Below are positions 14,931-23,995 of a DNA stretch of 64,000 bases, piece by piece. The notes under the pieces are model-generated. The model was not told where the DNA came from. It saw only the letters and a program-made list of their open reading frames with translations, and did not search any database. Position 1 is the stretch's first letter. The number at the start of each line of letters is the position of its first letter. This stretch comes from Flavisolibacter ginsengisoli DSM 18119. GTDB taxonomy: Bacteria > Bacteroidota > Bacteroidia > Chitinophagales > Chitinophagaceae. Position numbers and translations under genes: made by a program. Location of the stretch: the NCBI RefSeq assembly GCF_900129295.1, contig NZ_FQUU01000020.1:1-64000 (forward strand), in the 5' to 3' direction.

Positions 14931-17492
14931 TTAATCAGCTTGAAGGGAATTCTGCTTTTTTAAATAAGGCACGTTGATCTTTATCTCCATCATTATGAGT
15001 CTTGAAATGGATGGTGAGGCCACCATCTCAATTTGACGACAATTGAAAAGATTTGTAACTCCTGCATTAATAGAAACCATTGCATTGAATTTATAACCAG
15101 CACTCAGGTCAACCGTTGTGAAACCACCCAATGGTCCCCAGTCAAAATTCTTGATGAGAGGGGGCTTGCCTGGAATTTCAATTTTTCCTCTTTTGCCTTT
15201 ACCGGCTACAGTTCCTATCTGGCTACCACTATAAAATTCATATTGTTCCACATAGCGCATGGAAAAGTTGACAAATAATTTTGACTTAAATAAGTTCTGA
15301 AGATTTATTATGGCGATGGCCCTGTTTTGGGGCGTGTTTAAACTTTTTTCTTCAGCAGATACATAACCGTCTTTATTGGCGTCATTCTTAGGATTATCCT
15401 TTTTTATGTCTGATCCAAACCAGGAATATCTCACAGTAAAATTGATATGCTTATTGTAACTGTAGCTCACGCCTGCATCTATCCCAAAAGTTCTGACGTC
15501 TCCATAATTAAAAAACGTACTGAATGAAGCATTCTTTAAAGTATCGTTCTGAATTGATCCTGCAATAGCCGGGTTGTGTGTGACTAGAATTCCATTTACC
15601 GATATCACTCTTCCACCTACGCTTCGTGAAGGACTGATGAAGTTTTTACTAAGTCCATTATAATAGTTCACATCTATGTATAATTTCCTGAAGAAGTTTC
15701 CTTTATATCCGATCTCCCATGTTTGCACTTGTTCGGGCTGTAAAGGAGTAGTTGTTCGGTAATCTTCAGTATTGTGAATATTGGTTCCATTTGGTATGTA
15801 ATATATACCTGATGCATTTCCAAAAAGAGATCTGCCGATACCGGCATATTGATTTTGAATGGAAGGCATTGCATAAGCTTTTCCCCAGGTGATGCGCAAG
15901 CTTCCATCTCGAAATCCTTTCAATAAGCCAAACCGGGGAGCAAAAAAGTTTCCAAAATTGCTATGGTGATCCAACCGGAGGGTACTGATGAAGCGGAACT
16001 TTAATGGCAATGATTTATCCAGTTGCACCACGGCCCCATATTGAGTAGTTCTTATTTTTTGAAAACTATCAATCAGAGTCAGGCCATATCCATTCGGCAT
16101 ATCTTTTTGAAACGCCATACCTGCTACCAGCAACAAACCCGCTTTTTCAAAATGATAGTTGTATTGCGCATCCGCATTGACACGTTGACTTTTTTCTGTC
16201 ACATAATTTCCCAAACGCGTTGCAAATATTTCGGCAGAATCCGGAGGCAGGTAGCGGTTAGGCCCTATGGTTTGGCTACTGTGAGTTCGGTTCCAGAAAT
16301 CACGCGTGTAGTTCCCCAAAAACAAAACCTTTCCAAGGTTGCCCCAGGTATTATAAACATTGGCAAATAAGTGTGGGTGAACAAAACGTGCCTGCAGAAA
16401 ACCATAAGTGATATTTTCCAGGCGATTGTGTGTGCCGGTAGTTACCTGTGTCCTTGTAAACTTACTACCACCACCTGACACAATAATATCCTCACCAGGC
16501 TTTAGTGTATAATACAAATGCGCCTCACCCCGGGAGCGCCTGAAACCAAAGTCCTGGATGCGTTCGGGAATAGCGACTGCAGAACCAAAGAAGGGCGTAT
16601 TGCCATTTTGATTGCCAGCATACACTGAATCGTGCCATTCATAATCTTTACCTATCGCATGTTCGCCTGTGATTTTATATGCCCATTTATTATTGATCTG
16701 CAAAGCATGCCGGAATCGGGTACTGTACTGGCTTTGACTTCCAATACTAGCAGAAACTGATGTTCCCTGGTATTGCCGCGGATCTTTGGTAATATAGTTG
16801 AACAGGGCATTATGTGCATTGGGGCCATAAAGCGCGGATTGGGGGCCCATTACGATTTCTATTCGTTCTATATCATCTTTTATAGTGCTACCGTTATTGA
16901 ACAAGGCAAGTCCGGCACTTGCTGCGGCCATGGTGTTTCTCCCATCTACCATCTGGAAAACCTTGTTGTTGAAAGCACTGTTTAATCCCCTTGCATTAAA
17001 AGTAATGTCATCAACTCCAGAGCGTGTGTATTCAATGCCCTGAACCTTACGTACAAGTTCCGTGACATTGGATCCTGGGAATTCCTCCAGGTCCTTTCTT
17101 CCGATCACCTGAATAGAAGCAGGTGCGTTTGTGATTTTTTCCGGTCGCTTGGATGCAGAAATAATTACTTCATTTCCTATACGATTTCCTACAGTCAGTG
17201 AAACATTTACAAAGCTGTTATTGTGATCACTGATTGAAACAGGCAACTCCATTTGCTCATAAGCCACATGAGAAATGATCAGAAATATTTTCCCTGGAAT
17301 CAGATCGCGCAATATGAATTTGCCCTTATCATCGGAAATTGTAAAAATATTTGTGCCTTTTACAGAAACACTTGCCCCGGGCAATGCTGTATTCGTTTGT
17401 TCATCGAAAATGACTCCATTTACCTTTCCTGTATTTTGAGAAAAAGCTAAATGAAAACCAAGCAGAAGCAAAGGCAAAATGATTTTTTTCAT
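14931..17492 (-). CDS. TonB-dependent receptor with N-terminal CarboxypepD-reg domain
   Basis: An 853-residue outer-membrane active transporter. Order: signal peptide (MKKIILPLLLLGFHLAFSQ), a carboxypeptidase-regulatory-like β-sandwich (about residues 22-105), a plug domain (RPEKITNAPASIQVIGRKDL to GPQSALYGPNAHNALFNYITK, about 117-235) and a 22-strand-type barrel. There is no SusC signature box or neighbouring SusD, so this looks like an Fe-siderophore, cobalamin or other small-ligand receptor rather than a glycan one. Residues 704-715 read DANKDGYVSAEE, a full EF-hand-like loop inside the barrel. The start at 17492 is a Met-Lys signal peptide; an upstream frame extension is less natural. It lies 43 bases downstream of the LytTR regulator gene on the same strand. 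Confidence 0.92.
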   Translation of the reverse strand: MKKIILPLLLLGFHLAFSQNTGKVNGVIFDEQTNTALPGASVSVKGTNIFTISDDKGKFILRDLIPGKIFLIISHVAYEQMELPVSISDHNNSFVNVSLTVGNRIGNEVIISASKRPEKITNAPASIQVIGRKDLEEFPGSNVTELVRKVQGIEYTRSGVDDITFNARGLNSAFNNKVFQMVDGRNTMAAASAGLALFNNGSTIKDDIERIEIVMGPQSALYGPNAHNALFNYITKDPRQYQGTSVSASIGSQSQYSTRFRHALQINNKWAYKITGEHAIGKDYEWHDSVYAGNQNGNTPFFGSAVAIPERIQDFGFRRSRGEAHLYYTLKPGEDIIVSGGGSKFTRTQVTTGTHNRLENITYGFLQARFVHPHLFANVYNTWGNLGKVLFLGNYTRDFWNRTHSSQTIGPNRYLPPDSAEIFATRLGNYVTEKSQRVNADAQYNYHFEKAGLLLVAGMAFQKDMPNGYGLTLIDSFQKIRTTQYGAVVQLDKSLPLKFRFISTLRLDHHSNFGNFFAPRFGLLKGFRDGSLRITWGKAYAMPSIQNQYAGIGRSLFGNASGIYYIPNGTNIHNTEDYRTTTPLQPEQVQTWEIGYKGNFFRKLYIDVNYYNGLSKNFISPSRSVGGRVISVNGILVTHNPAIAGSIQNDTLKNASFSTFFNYGDVRTFGIDAGVSYSYNKHINFTVRYSWFGSDIKKDNPKNDANKDGYVSAEEKSLNTPQNRAIAIINLQNLFKSKLFVNFSMRYVEQYEFYSGSQIGTVAGKGKRGKIEIPGKPPLIKNFDWGPLGGFTTVDLSAGYKFNAMVSINAGVTNLFNCRQIEMVASPSISRLIMMEIKINVPYLKKQNSLQAD

Positions 17493-17535
17493 AACACAAC
17501 TGGTGTTTGATATCACTGGCAGCTTTGTTTAAAAA

Positions 17536-18267
17536 TTAATTCCCCTGCAGCTTCAAAAAGACATTGCGATAGAGCTTACCAATGGGCAGCTCTTTGTTTC
17601 CTATTTCAACACTTTCGGCAGTAAACGATTTCAATTTGCTTAATGAAACAATGTATGAGCGATGTACACGAATGAACTTGCTGTCAGATAGCATGGCTTC
17701 AACAGAAGCAATGGTTTGTCGCGTGATTAAATATCCCTTGTCCGTGTAAACCTTCACGTAGTCTTTGTCGCTTTCAATGTAGAGAATGTCATCAAGCAAC
17801 ACTTTTACCATTTTGCGATCGACACGTAAATAAATAAACGACGCAACAGCCTTATTTCCTCCAGCCATCAAAAGTGGTGAATCCGGTTCTTGTTGCTTTT
17901 GCGGAAATGCTTTATTAACTGCTCTCAGGAACCTATCGAACCGGATGGGCTTCAATAAATAGTCTGTAACGTCCAGCTCAAAACCTTCGTGCGCATATTC
18001 TTTATGTGCGGTAGTAAAAATAATTTTAGGAATGGTACGTAAGCTTCGTACGAACTCGGTACCACTAAGTTCCGGCATTCTGATATCCAGGAAAATTATA
18101 TCAACAGAATGCTCCTGCAGGAAAATAGTGGCATCAATCGCATTTCCAAATTCACCCATTAATTTTAGCTTAGGCATTTGCTGAATGTACCTCTTAATGA
18201 CGTCTCTAGCCATCGGCTCATCATCAACAATGATACATTTGGTCGTTATGTAGTTGCCATTAGACAT
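17536..18267 (-). CDS. LytTR-type response regulator
   Basis: A 243-residue two-component regulator. The receiver domain has acidic D15-D16, phospho-acceptor D61 (FLDIRMPELSG), the switch Thr (IIFTTAHKEY) and the conserved Lys (YLLKPIRFDRF). The LytTR DNA-binding domain covers about residues 145-240 (IYLRVDRKMVKVLLDDILYIES...FIRVHRSYIVSLSKL). The start ATG at 18267 overlaps the kinase stop by eight bases, so kinase and regulator are translationally coupled. A longer frame to 18300 is open but would lie inside the kinase. The TonB receptor gene follows on the same strand, making it a likely target or at least a co-transcribed gene. Confidence 0.93.
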   Translation of the reverse strand: MSNGNYITTKCIIVDDEPMARDVIKRYIQQMPKLKLMGEFGNAIDATIFLQEHSVDIIFLDIRMPELSGTEFVRSLRTIPKIIFTTAHKEYAHEGFELDVTDYLLKPIRFDRFLRAVNKAFPQKQQEPDSPLLMAGGNKAVASFIYLRVDRKMVKVLLDDILYIESDKDYVKVYTDKGYLITRQTIASVEAMLSDSKFIRVHRSYIVSLSKLKSFTAESVEIGNKELPIGKLYRNVFLKLQGN

Positions 18268-19429
18268 AAGTTGCTTCTGATTTCTCAACCCGAACTTCAT
18301 GTTGTAGGGGTTCCCCTTTGATTAATTCAACCCTGAGGTCCACTACATACACCTCTGCTTCCTCTCTTATCTGCAGATCATATTTGCCAGGGTATAATAA
18401 TTCAAGTCTTTGCCGAACATTATTGATGCCGATACCGTCTTTGCTTTGTTCCCCAACCACAGCAGGCACTTTTCCATTCATTAATTTCATGACCAGGATT
18501 GCATCCCTTAATTCAACAGTAAGGCTAATCCATGGACGCTGAAGCACCTTGCTGGTTCCATGTTTAAAACAATTTTCCACAAAAGGCAGTAGCAGTAAAG
18601 GTGCTATAGATAGATTCCCTGTCTTATCTGGTATCAACACATGCACATCTAATTTGTTACCATACCGGATTTTTTCCAGGTTAATATATTCTGAAATCAT
18701 TGAAAACTCTTGGTTTAAGGGCACTAAATTCTTTTGACCCTCATACAAAATATACCTGAGCATATCTGAAAGTCCCATGATCATTTTCGACCCTCTTGGT
18801 GACTCCAGTTGTGTCTGGGAATAAATGTTATTGAGTGTATTGAATAAAAAATGGGGATGCACCTGTGCTGTAAGCAATTGCATTTGAGCGGCAGTGTTTT
18901 CCTTTTGCAGTTGAAGGGTCCGCAAATTTTTTACATAGTAATACTTAAACATTTTAAAACTAGCTGCTAAGGCCACAGCAGTCAATGCCCCCTGCATAGC
19001 TGATAAGTATGCCAACATATATTTTAAAGATGTACTGGCGCCCTGGAATATTGCCGCTTGTGATGATATCCATATTACTTTATGCCATGGAATATAAATT
19101 AATAAGGAGGCGCTAACAGAAATAGTAATGATCAAAAGAATAATTACCCAAAAAGATGCCTTAATATATTTGCCTGTGAATACATACCGTGGAAGTATAA
19201 AATAAAGGAAAGGATAAACCACTATTGCCTGTGGCAAGAGTAATAAAAACGCCTCGGCCATAGATTGAAATATATTAGGCAAATGTCCAGTATCCTTCAA
19301 AAATTTCGGATTGAACTCACGCACCAAACCAAACCAAAAACCCCAAAAGCCCCAAAAAAGTAAATGCCTGTAAATACGGTACTTTCTTTCGTCAGAAAGT
19401 ATAAACTTATTGTTGCCAAGAATGCTCAT
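18260..19429 (-). CDS. LytS/YehU-type sensor histidine kinase
   Basis: A 389-residue membrane kinase. Four hydrophobic segments fill about residues 22-160, the first unusually Trp/Phe-rich (LLFWGFWGFWFGL). A short linker leads to the His_kinase domain with the H-box QVHPHFLFNTLNNIYSQ (His around 194), then an N-box LLPFVENCFKHG and a G-box GIGINNVRQRLELLYPG. No periplasmic sensor domain is present, so the signal is probably sensed in or at the membrane. In this kinase family the partner is a LytTR regulator, encoded here immediately downstream with overlap. There is no visible operator upstream. Confidence 0.93.
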   Translation of the reverse strand: MSILGNNKFILSDERKYRIYRHLLFWGFWGFWFGLVREFNPKFLKDTGHLPNIFQSMAEAFLLLLPQAIVVYPFLYFILPRYVFTGKYIKASFWVIILLIITISVSASLLIYIPWHKVIWISSQAAIFQGASTSLKYMLAYLSAMQGALTAVALAASFKMFKYYYVKNLRTLQLQKENTAAQMQLLTAQVHPHFLFNTLNNIYSQTQLESPRGSKMIMGLSDMLRYILYEGQKNLVPLNQEFSMISEYINLEKIRYGNKLDVHVLIPDKTGNLSIAPLLLLPFVENCFKHGTSKVLQRPWISLTVELRDAILVMKLMNGKVPAVVGEQSKDGIGINNVRQRLELLYPGKYDLQIREEAEVYVVDLRVELIKGEPLQHEVRVEKSEATYV

Positions 19430-19776
19430 GCTTTTACAAGAATTTCATTTAAAGGGATAAATGAATCTGAATGCTTTCCCGGATACAAATCTTCCATTAA
19501 ATATAATTTAATTTAAGATTAATGCGAAATACGAAGAGCAGGAAAAGACAGACGAAAGATTAAGCACGATTAATGCTTTTTACCTGCGACGAAAAACATT
19601 CTAAGAGGTAGTTTACCAACAAAATATACTTTCGTGAGAAGTCTGGCTTACTAAACGACAGGCATCTACTTTCTATATCTAAAGCTTTTGCATTTGTCGC
19701 ATTTTGTAAAAGAGCGGTAGTAATGAAAAATAATTTTGATGTTGTAAACAATTATAATAATCAAAACCTTTTTACC

Positions 19777-21165
19777 ATGACTACTTTATCGAGGCTTACA
19801 ATTTCCGGTTTTTTGTTGCTCTTTATTTTTATTTCCTGCAAGAAAGAAATAACTGAACCAACCGACATAAATGCATCGACCTTAAAAAAAAGCAACTCAC
19901 CGCTTAATCCTGGATTTGTAGAAAATGATATGGTGCTCTACTGGAATGACAAAGTAGCTACCGTGCTTGGCGCACCTATGAACCAACCCACACGCACCCG
20001 CTATTTTGCCATCATTGAAATAGCTGTTCATGATGCTTTGAATAACATTAAGCCCAAGTATGAAGGCTATGTACTAAATGACCGTGAGCAACATGCTGAT
20101 CCAGATGCTGCTGTAGCCGCCGCAGCCTATTGGGCTATAAAAGGACTGAACCGGCAAGGATCCTTTCCAGTAGATGTATGGTATAATGAAAGTCTTGCCA
20201 CCATACCTGATAACGAAAGCAAAGAGTTGGGAAAAACACTTGGCAAAAAAGCTGCTGACGCAATTATTTCCAACCGAGCAAATGACGGATTTACGCAAAC
20301 TATCCTTACCTCACTCACCCCTGCTAATGGAGTGAATCCTGGTGAATATCGTTCAACAGTCACCGCCGTAAATAGTGTACCGACACAAACGCTTTTCCCT
20401 TTCAGGATACTTTATAACTGGGGCACAGTAATGAAGCCTTATGTAATTGAAAGCAACCAGCAATTCAGGCCTGACGGTCCTTACCCAGTCACCTCTAATG
20501 ATTATACAGCCGATTTCATTGAAGTTAAATCAAAGGGATCAAGGGCAGCAAATACAAGAACTGAAGAAGAAGATAAGATGTCAAAATTCTGGAGTGAGAA
20601 CCGGCAATCTATCCTCTGGAATAATATTGTGCGAAAAGCTATTGAAAACAAGAAGCTCGATGCATGGAAAACTGCAAGATTATTTGCCCTGATGCATGTA
20701 TGTATGGCAGAAAGCATCAACTCACAATTTAATGCAGGATACTATTTTTATTCATGGAGACCAGAATCTGCTATCCGCCTGGCTGCAGCAGATGGCAATA
20801 ACGATACTGAAGCTGACCCAACCTGGTTGCCTGCTTTGTCAGAAACGCCTACATCTGCTACTCCTTCTGTACCTGGTTATCCTAATGGCTTTGCTGCTTT
20901 TGGTGGAACAACAGCTGAAATACTTCGACTGTTCTTTAACTCTGATGAAACCTCAATTGAAATCACTACTTCATCAACCAATCCTGCTGTTACAGAACCT
21001 AAACCTACCTTTCATTTCTCTACTTATTCTGAAGCGGCAAGAAGTAATTCGCTGAGCATGATCTATTCAGGATGGGATTTTAGAAAATCAGTTTTAGATG
21101 GAGAAACAATGGGAAGACAAATTGCCAATTATGTATTTAACCATGCTTTTAAAGAAGTGGAATAA
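19777..21165 (+). CDS. Lipoprotein with haloperoxidase/PAP2 fold but substituted metal site
   Basis: A 462-residue predicted lipoprotein (signal ends IFISC-KK) related to vanadium-dependent haloperoxidases. The overall pattern is retained: NAGYYFYSWRPESAIRLAAA, DPTWLPAL..P.....PGYPNGFAAFGG, and FSTYSEAARSNSLSMIYSGW. The residues that bind vanadate in characterised members are mostly changed: Lys to G321, the Ser of PSGH to N370 and its His to F372, the second Arg to M428 and the active-site His to D434; only R328 and G371 of that set remain. It may therefore be a non-enzymatic binding or structural protein. I chose the ATG at 19777, which starts the lipoprotein signal; the frame is open to 19723. 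Confidence 0.8.
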   Translation: MTTLSRLTISGFLLLFIFISCKKEITEPTDINASTLKKSNSPLNPGFVENDMVLYWNDKVATVLGAPMNQPTRTRYFAIIEIAVHDALNNIKPKYEGYVLNDREQHADPDAAVAAAAYWAIKGLNRQGSFPVDVWYNESLATIPDNESKELGKTLGKKAADAIISNRANDGFTQTILTSLTPANGVNPGEYRSTVTAVNSVPTQTLFPFRILYNWGTVMKPYVIESNQQFRPDGPYPVTSNDYTADFIEVKSKGSRAANTRTEEEDKMSKFWSENRQSILWNNIVRKAIENKKLDAWKTARLFALMHVCMAESINSQFNAGYYFYSWRPESAIRLAAADGNNDTEADPTWLPALSETPTSATPSVPGYPNGFAAFGGTTAEILRLFFNSDETSIEITTSSTNPAVTEPKPTFHFSTYSEAARSNSLSMIYSGWDFRKSVLDGETMGRQIANYVFNHAFKEVE

Positions 21166-21634
21166 TTACATTAACAAGATATAAGCAGCCTAAACATTCC
21201 CAGGGGTATAATATAATTAAACAAGGTGGCCTTAAAGCCGCCTTGTCCAGTTTAGTCTTTAACAGAGTTAAGCTCTACTGATCAGCCTCAAATATATTTT
21301 TTATAAGAACTATGAAACTATTACGCAACCAAATGTTGTATGTATCAGCTGAAGTTTTTCACTGCTATTACTTTGTTATAGAGTTAAATACGAGCCCTTG
21401 CAAAAGAGCTAACGCAGTACTCTTTCCCATCAATGTATATGAATGACATGGAGGTATAATGAAAGATTGTGTATCCTTTGTGATTAGTTATTTCTTCTTT
21501 CAATAAGAAAAGTCTATCTTCACCCTGACAATTTGAGCCTCGCATTAGTATTCAATAATTATTCTGCATCTGCATCTTAGTTAATTTTTACTCCTCGCCT
21601 TCCTCAGATATTTTTAATCTATTTATATTTTCAA
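21166..21634. other. Intergenic region and long leader of the RRM gene
   Basis: A 469-base gap. It starts with a hairpin that may be a terminator (21222-21245) and is otherwise AT-rich with no supportable gene; a 44-codon frame from 21312 has no features. The following RRM gene may have a long leader, a property sometimes linked to cold induction, but no conserved element could be recognised. Confidence 0.4.
21222..21245 (+). terminator. Weak hairpin after the haloperoxidase-fold gene
   Basis: caaggtggc (21222-21230) pairs with gccgccttg (21237-21245) around cttaaa with one T-G pair, but no T-run follows. It may be a factor-assisted terminator or an mRNA 3' end structure. Confidence 0.4.
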
Positions 21635-21934
21635 ATGAACATTTATGTTTCCAATTTAAGCTTCAACGTACAGGATGAAGACTTAAGAGAATTTTTTACA
21701 CCCTATGGTGAGGTTTCTTCAGCTAAGATCATCAACGACAGGGAAAGTGGCCGTTCAAGAGGCTTCGGCTTTGTTGAAATGAGCGATGATGAAGCATCTC
21801 AAAAGGCAATAACTGAATTAAACGAAGCCACCATTGATGGCAGAACCATTAAAGTAATGGAGGCTAAACCGAAAGAGGATAGACCCGCCCGTAACTTCAA
21901 TAGTGGTAACAGTTATAACAAAAACAGATATTAA
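21635..21934 (+). CDS. RNA-recognition-motif (RRM) RNA-binding protein
   Basis: A 99-residue single RRM protein. RNP2 is IYVSNL (residues 2-7) and RNP1 is RGFGFVEM (about 42-49), the aromatic RNA-contact pair being intact; the tail is basic and polar (RPARNFNSGNSYNKNRY). Proteins of this type in Bacteroidota and cyanobacteria are abundant RNA chaperone-like proteins, often cold- or stress-regulated; the targets are not known. A clear intrinsic terminator closes the transcript at 21950-21976. The next gene starts 75 bases downstream. Confidence 0.93.
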   Translation: MNIYVSNLSFNVQDEDLREFFTPYGEVSSAKIINDRESGRSRGFGFVEMSDDEASQKAITELNEATIDGRTIKVMEAKPKEDRPARNFNSGNSYNKNRY

Positions 21935-21949
21935 TTAGTTGTTTATAAA

Positions 21950-21976
21950 AAAGCCCCGGTCAACCGGGGTTTTTTA
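21950..21976 (+). terminator. Intrinsic terminator of the RRM gene
   Basis: ccccggt (21954-21960) pairs with accgggg (21963-21969) around a ca loop, with A's before and a run of T's after. Confidence 0.9.
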
Positions 21977-22009
21977 TTGCTTATTTAGTTTCATCATTAA
22001 ATTTTAAAC

Positions 22010-22255
22010 ATGGAAAGATTTGTAAAAGAAATAGAAGTAGGAAATGAAAACAGGTTATTTGAATTTACCCGTATGGAGAATGTGAATGGCGTTAAATTCT
22101 TTATTACATCTAAAGATGAAAAAAAGAAACCTATTTCCTTTAGCCTGGTCCGTGCAAAAGATGATAACTGGAAGCTGAACCCAGGATCACTGCGTTGGTT
22201 GTATGGAATAGAGTCACAATTAGCAGATGCTATTCGCGATTCCCGTTTAAATTAA
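22010..22255 (+). CDS. Small hypothetical protein
   Basis: An 81-residue soluble protein with no recognised family. It starts MERFVKEIEVGNENRLFEF, has Lys-rich SKDEKKKPISF in the middle and ends WLYGIESQLADAIRDSRLN, a probable amphipathic helix. The alternation of charged and hydrophobic residues suggests a small α/β domain. It has its own terminator (22360-22386) and follows the RRM terminator, so it is likely transcribed independently. Its position next to the RRM gene does not by itself imply a shared function. Confidence 0.65.
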   Translation: MERFVKEIEVGNENRLFEFTRMENVNGVKFFITSKDEKKKPISFSLVRAKDDNWKLNPGSLRWLYGIESQLADAIRDSRLN

Positions 22256-22359
22256 GCATTTGTATAGTAAACAGGGTTATTTGTTACTACAAATGAAATA
22301 GTGGTCAAGTAACTCGGTCGAACAGAAAAATGTTTAGGAGTAATCCCAACAGAAACAAT

Positions 22360-22386
22360 AGCAAGTAAGACTTGCTTTTTTCTTTT
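22360..22386 (+). terminator. Intrinsic terminator of the 22010 gene
   Basis: The stem agcaagt/acttgct around aag is followed by ttttttcttttt. Confidence 0.8.
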
Positions 22387-22453
22387 TAAGTGCCACCAAC
22401 CTTCATGGATATAATTTGCCTGGATTGCATATATATGCTTTAAGGTAATTGGA

Positions 22454-23995
22454 CTAGGGCTTACTGTTATTTATTATTTTGTAGATATCTACCCTCCTGT
22501 CCTTAAGGTTCCTTACAGCCCCAAAACTGTGAAGTTCTTTTAACAGATCCACATCAACATCCGCTATCAATGTGGTTTCAGTATTTGGAGTGGCTTCCGC
22601 TTTGATTCCATTACTTGGAAATGAAAAGTCAGAAGGTGTAAAAACTGCCGATTGGGCGTATTGAATATCCATGTTGTGAACCTTAGGCAGGTTGCCCACA
22701 CTACCAGCAATTGCCACATAACATTCGTTTTCAATTGCCCTTGCCTGGGCGCAGCTACGTACACGGGTATAACCGTTTTGTGTATCTGTCATAAAGGGAA
22801 CAAATAATATTTGCATTCCCTGTTCAGCCAGCAAACGTGGTAATTCAGGAAATTCAACATCGTAACAGATCAGTATGCCGATCTTGCCGCAATCCGTGTC
22901 GAAAGTAGCAATTGAATCACCTCCTACCATTCCCCAGGCACTCTTTTCCGCAGGTGTTAAGTGAATCTTCTCATACATCTCGTAGGTACCATCTCTGCGG
23001 CACAGAAATCCTACATTGTGCAGCATTCCGTTGTCTAAATAAGGCATGCTCCCCGTAATGATATTAATGTTGTAGCTAATGGCATAGGCCATAAACTTAT
23101 CCCTTAAAGGAATGGTTGATTTAGCTATTTCCCGCATGGCTTCGGCGCCACTTAAATGATTATAGGCAGTCATTAATGGAGCATTGAATAATTCGGGGAA
23201 GAGGATAAAATCACTTTGATAATCGCTAACAACATCCACAAAAAACTCGATCTGCTCACATAATGATTCCAGGTTCGGAAAGGGCCTCATCTGCCATTGT
23301 ACCAATCCCAGTCTTATAATTGATTTTTTAGAATTGATATGAGCTGCTTCCTCATTATAGTAGATATTATTCCATTCTAATAGAGAAGCGTATTCTAACG
23401 ACTCTGTATCACCGGGCAAGTATCCCTTCAATATCTTTTTAACATGGAAATCGTTTGATAACTGGAAGGATAAAGTAGGGTCGTGGATTTCTTTTCCTTT
23501 CACCTTGTCAAGGTATTCTTTAGGGGAAAGCTTATCTGCATAATTTTTAAATTGCGGAATACGCCCTCCTGCTATGATTGCCCTAAGGTTATGCCTTTCA
23601 CATATTTCCTTCCGGGCATCATACAATCTTCTACCCAGGCGCATGCCCCTATACTCAGGGTGCACAAAAAAGTCGATGCCATATAAAACATCTCCTTTTG
23701 GATTGTGTGTAGAGAAAGTATAGTTCCCTGTAATCTGAGCATAGGTATGATTGTCGCCAAACTTGTCATAATCGACAATTAGTGAAAGGGCACATCCTGC
23801 TATAGCGCCATTGACCAATAAACAAATCTGCCCTTCCGGAAAGATCTCCACCAGCTTACTAATATGAGCCTCACCCCAAAAAGAAGCGCCTTCCCAATCG
23901 GAATAAGCTTCTACCATGGAAGCTTTTAGCCCTAAATAATCATCTTTGGTAAGCTTCCTTAACTCGATCTTCAGATCCTCGTTCTTGATATCCAT
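22454..23995 (-). CDS. GNAT acetyltransferase fused to carbon-nitrogen hydrolase
   Basis: A 513-residue two-domain enzyme. Residues about 5-190 form a GNAT domain (YRGMRLGRRLYDARKEICERH contains the acetyl-CoA loop). Residues about 225-505 form a nitrilase-superfamily amidase with its catalytic triad E268 (LFPELF), K343 (YEKIHL) and C377 (GILICYDVEFPE). The same fusion is found in many bacteria. Possible reactions are coupled transfer and deacylation of an amide-bearing metabolite, but the substrate has not been established in the family as far as I know. It stands as a single minus-strand gene with an unremarkable spacer upstream. Confidence 0.93.
   Translation of the reverse strand: MDIKNEDLKIELRKLTKDDYLGLKASMVEAYSDWEGASFWGEAHISKLVEIFPEGQICLLVNGAIAGCALSLIVDYDKFGDNHTYAQITGNYTFSTHNPKGDVLYGIDFFVHPEYRGMRLGRRLYDARKEICERHNLRAIIAGGRIPQFKNYADKLSPKEYLDKVKGKEIHDPTLSFQLSNDFHVKKILKGYLPGDTESLEYASLLEWNNIYYNEEAAHINSKKSIIRLGLVQWQMRPFPNLESLCEQIEFFVDVVSDYQSDFILFPELFNAPLMTAYNHLSGAEAMREIAKSTIPLRDKFMAYAISYNINIITGSMPYLDNGMLHNVGFLCRRDGTYEMYEKIHLTPAEKSAWGMVGGDSIATFDTDCGKIGILICYDVEFPELPRLLAEQGMQILFVPFMTDTQNGYTRVRSCAQARAIENECYVAIAGSVGNLPKVHNMDIQYAQSAVFTPSDFSFPSNGIKAEATPNTETTLIADVDVDLLKELHSFGAVRNLKDRRVDIYKIINNSKP

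Noticed and set aside
17492-17516. Eight extra residues at the N-terminus of the TonB receptor
   Set aside because: The internal Met begins a normal Met-Lys-Lys signal peptide, and the extension adds polar residues not typical before such a peptide.
19560-19751. A 63-codon minus-strand frame in the spacer before the haloperoxidase-fold gene
   Set aside because: It has no recognisable feature and overlaps the upstream region of the plus-strand gene, so I do not call it a gene.
21312-21446. A 44-codon plus-strand frame in the RRM leader
   Set aside because: No signal peptide, domain or ribosome site; amino-acid composition looks random.
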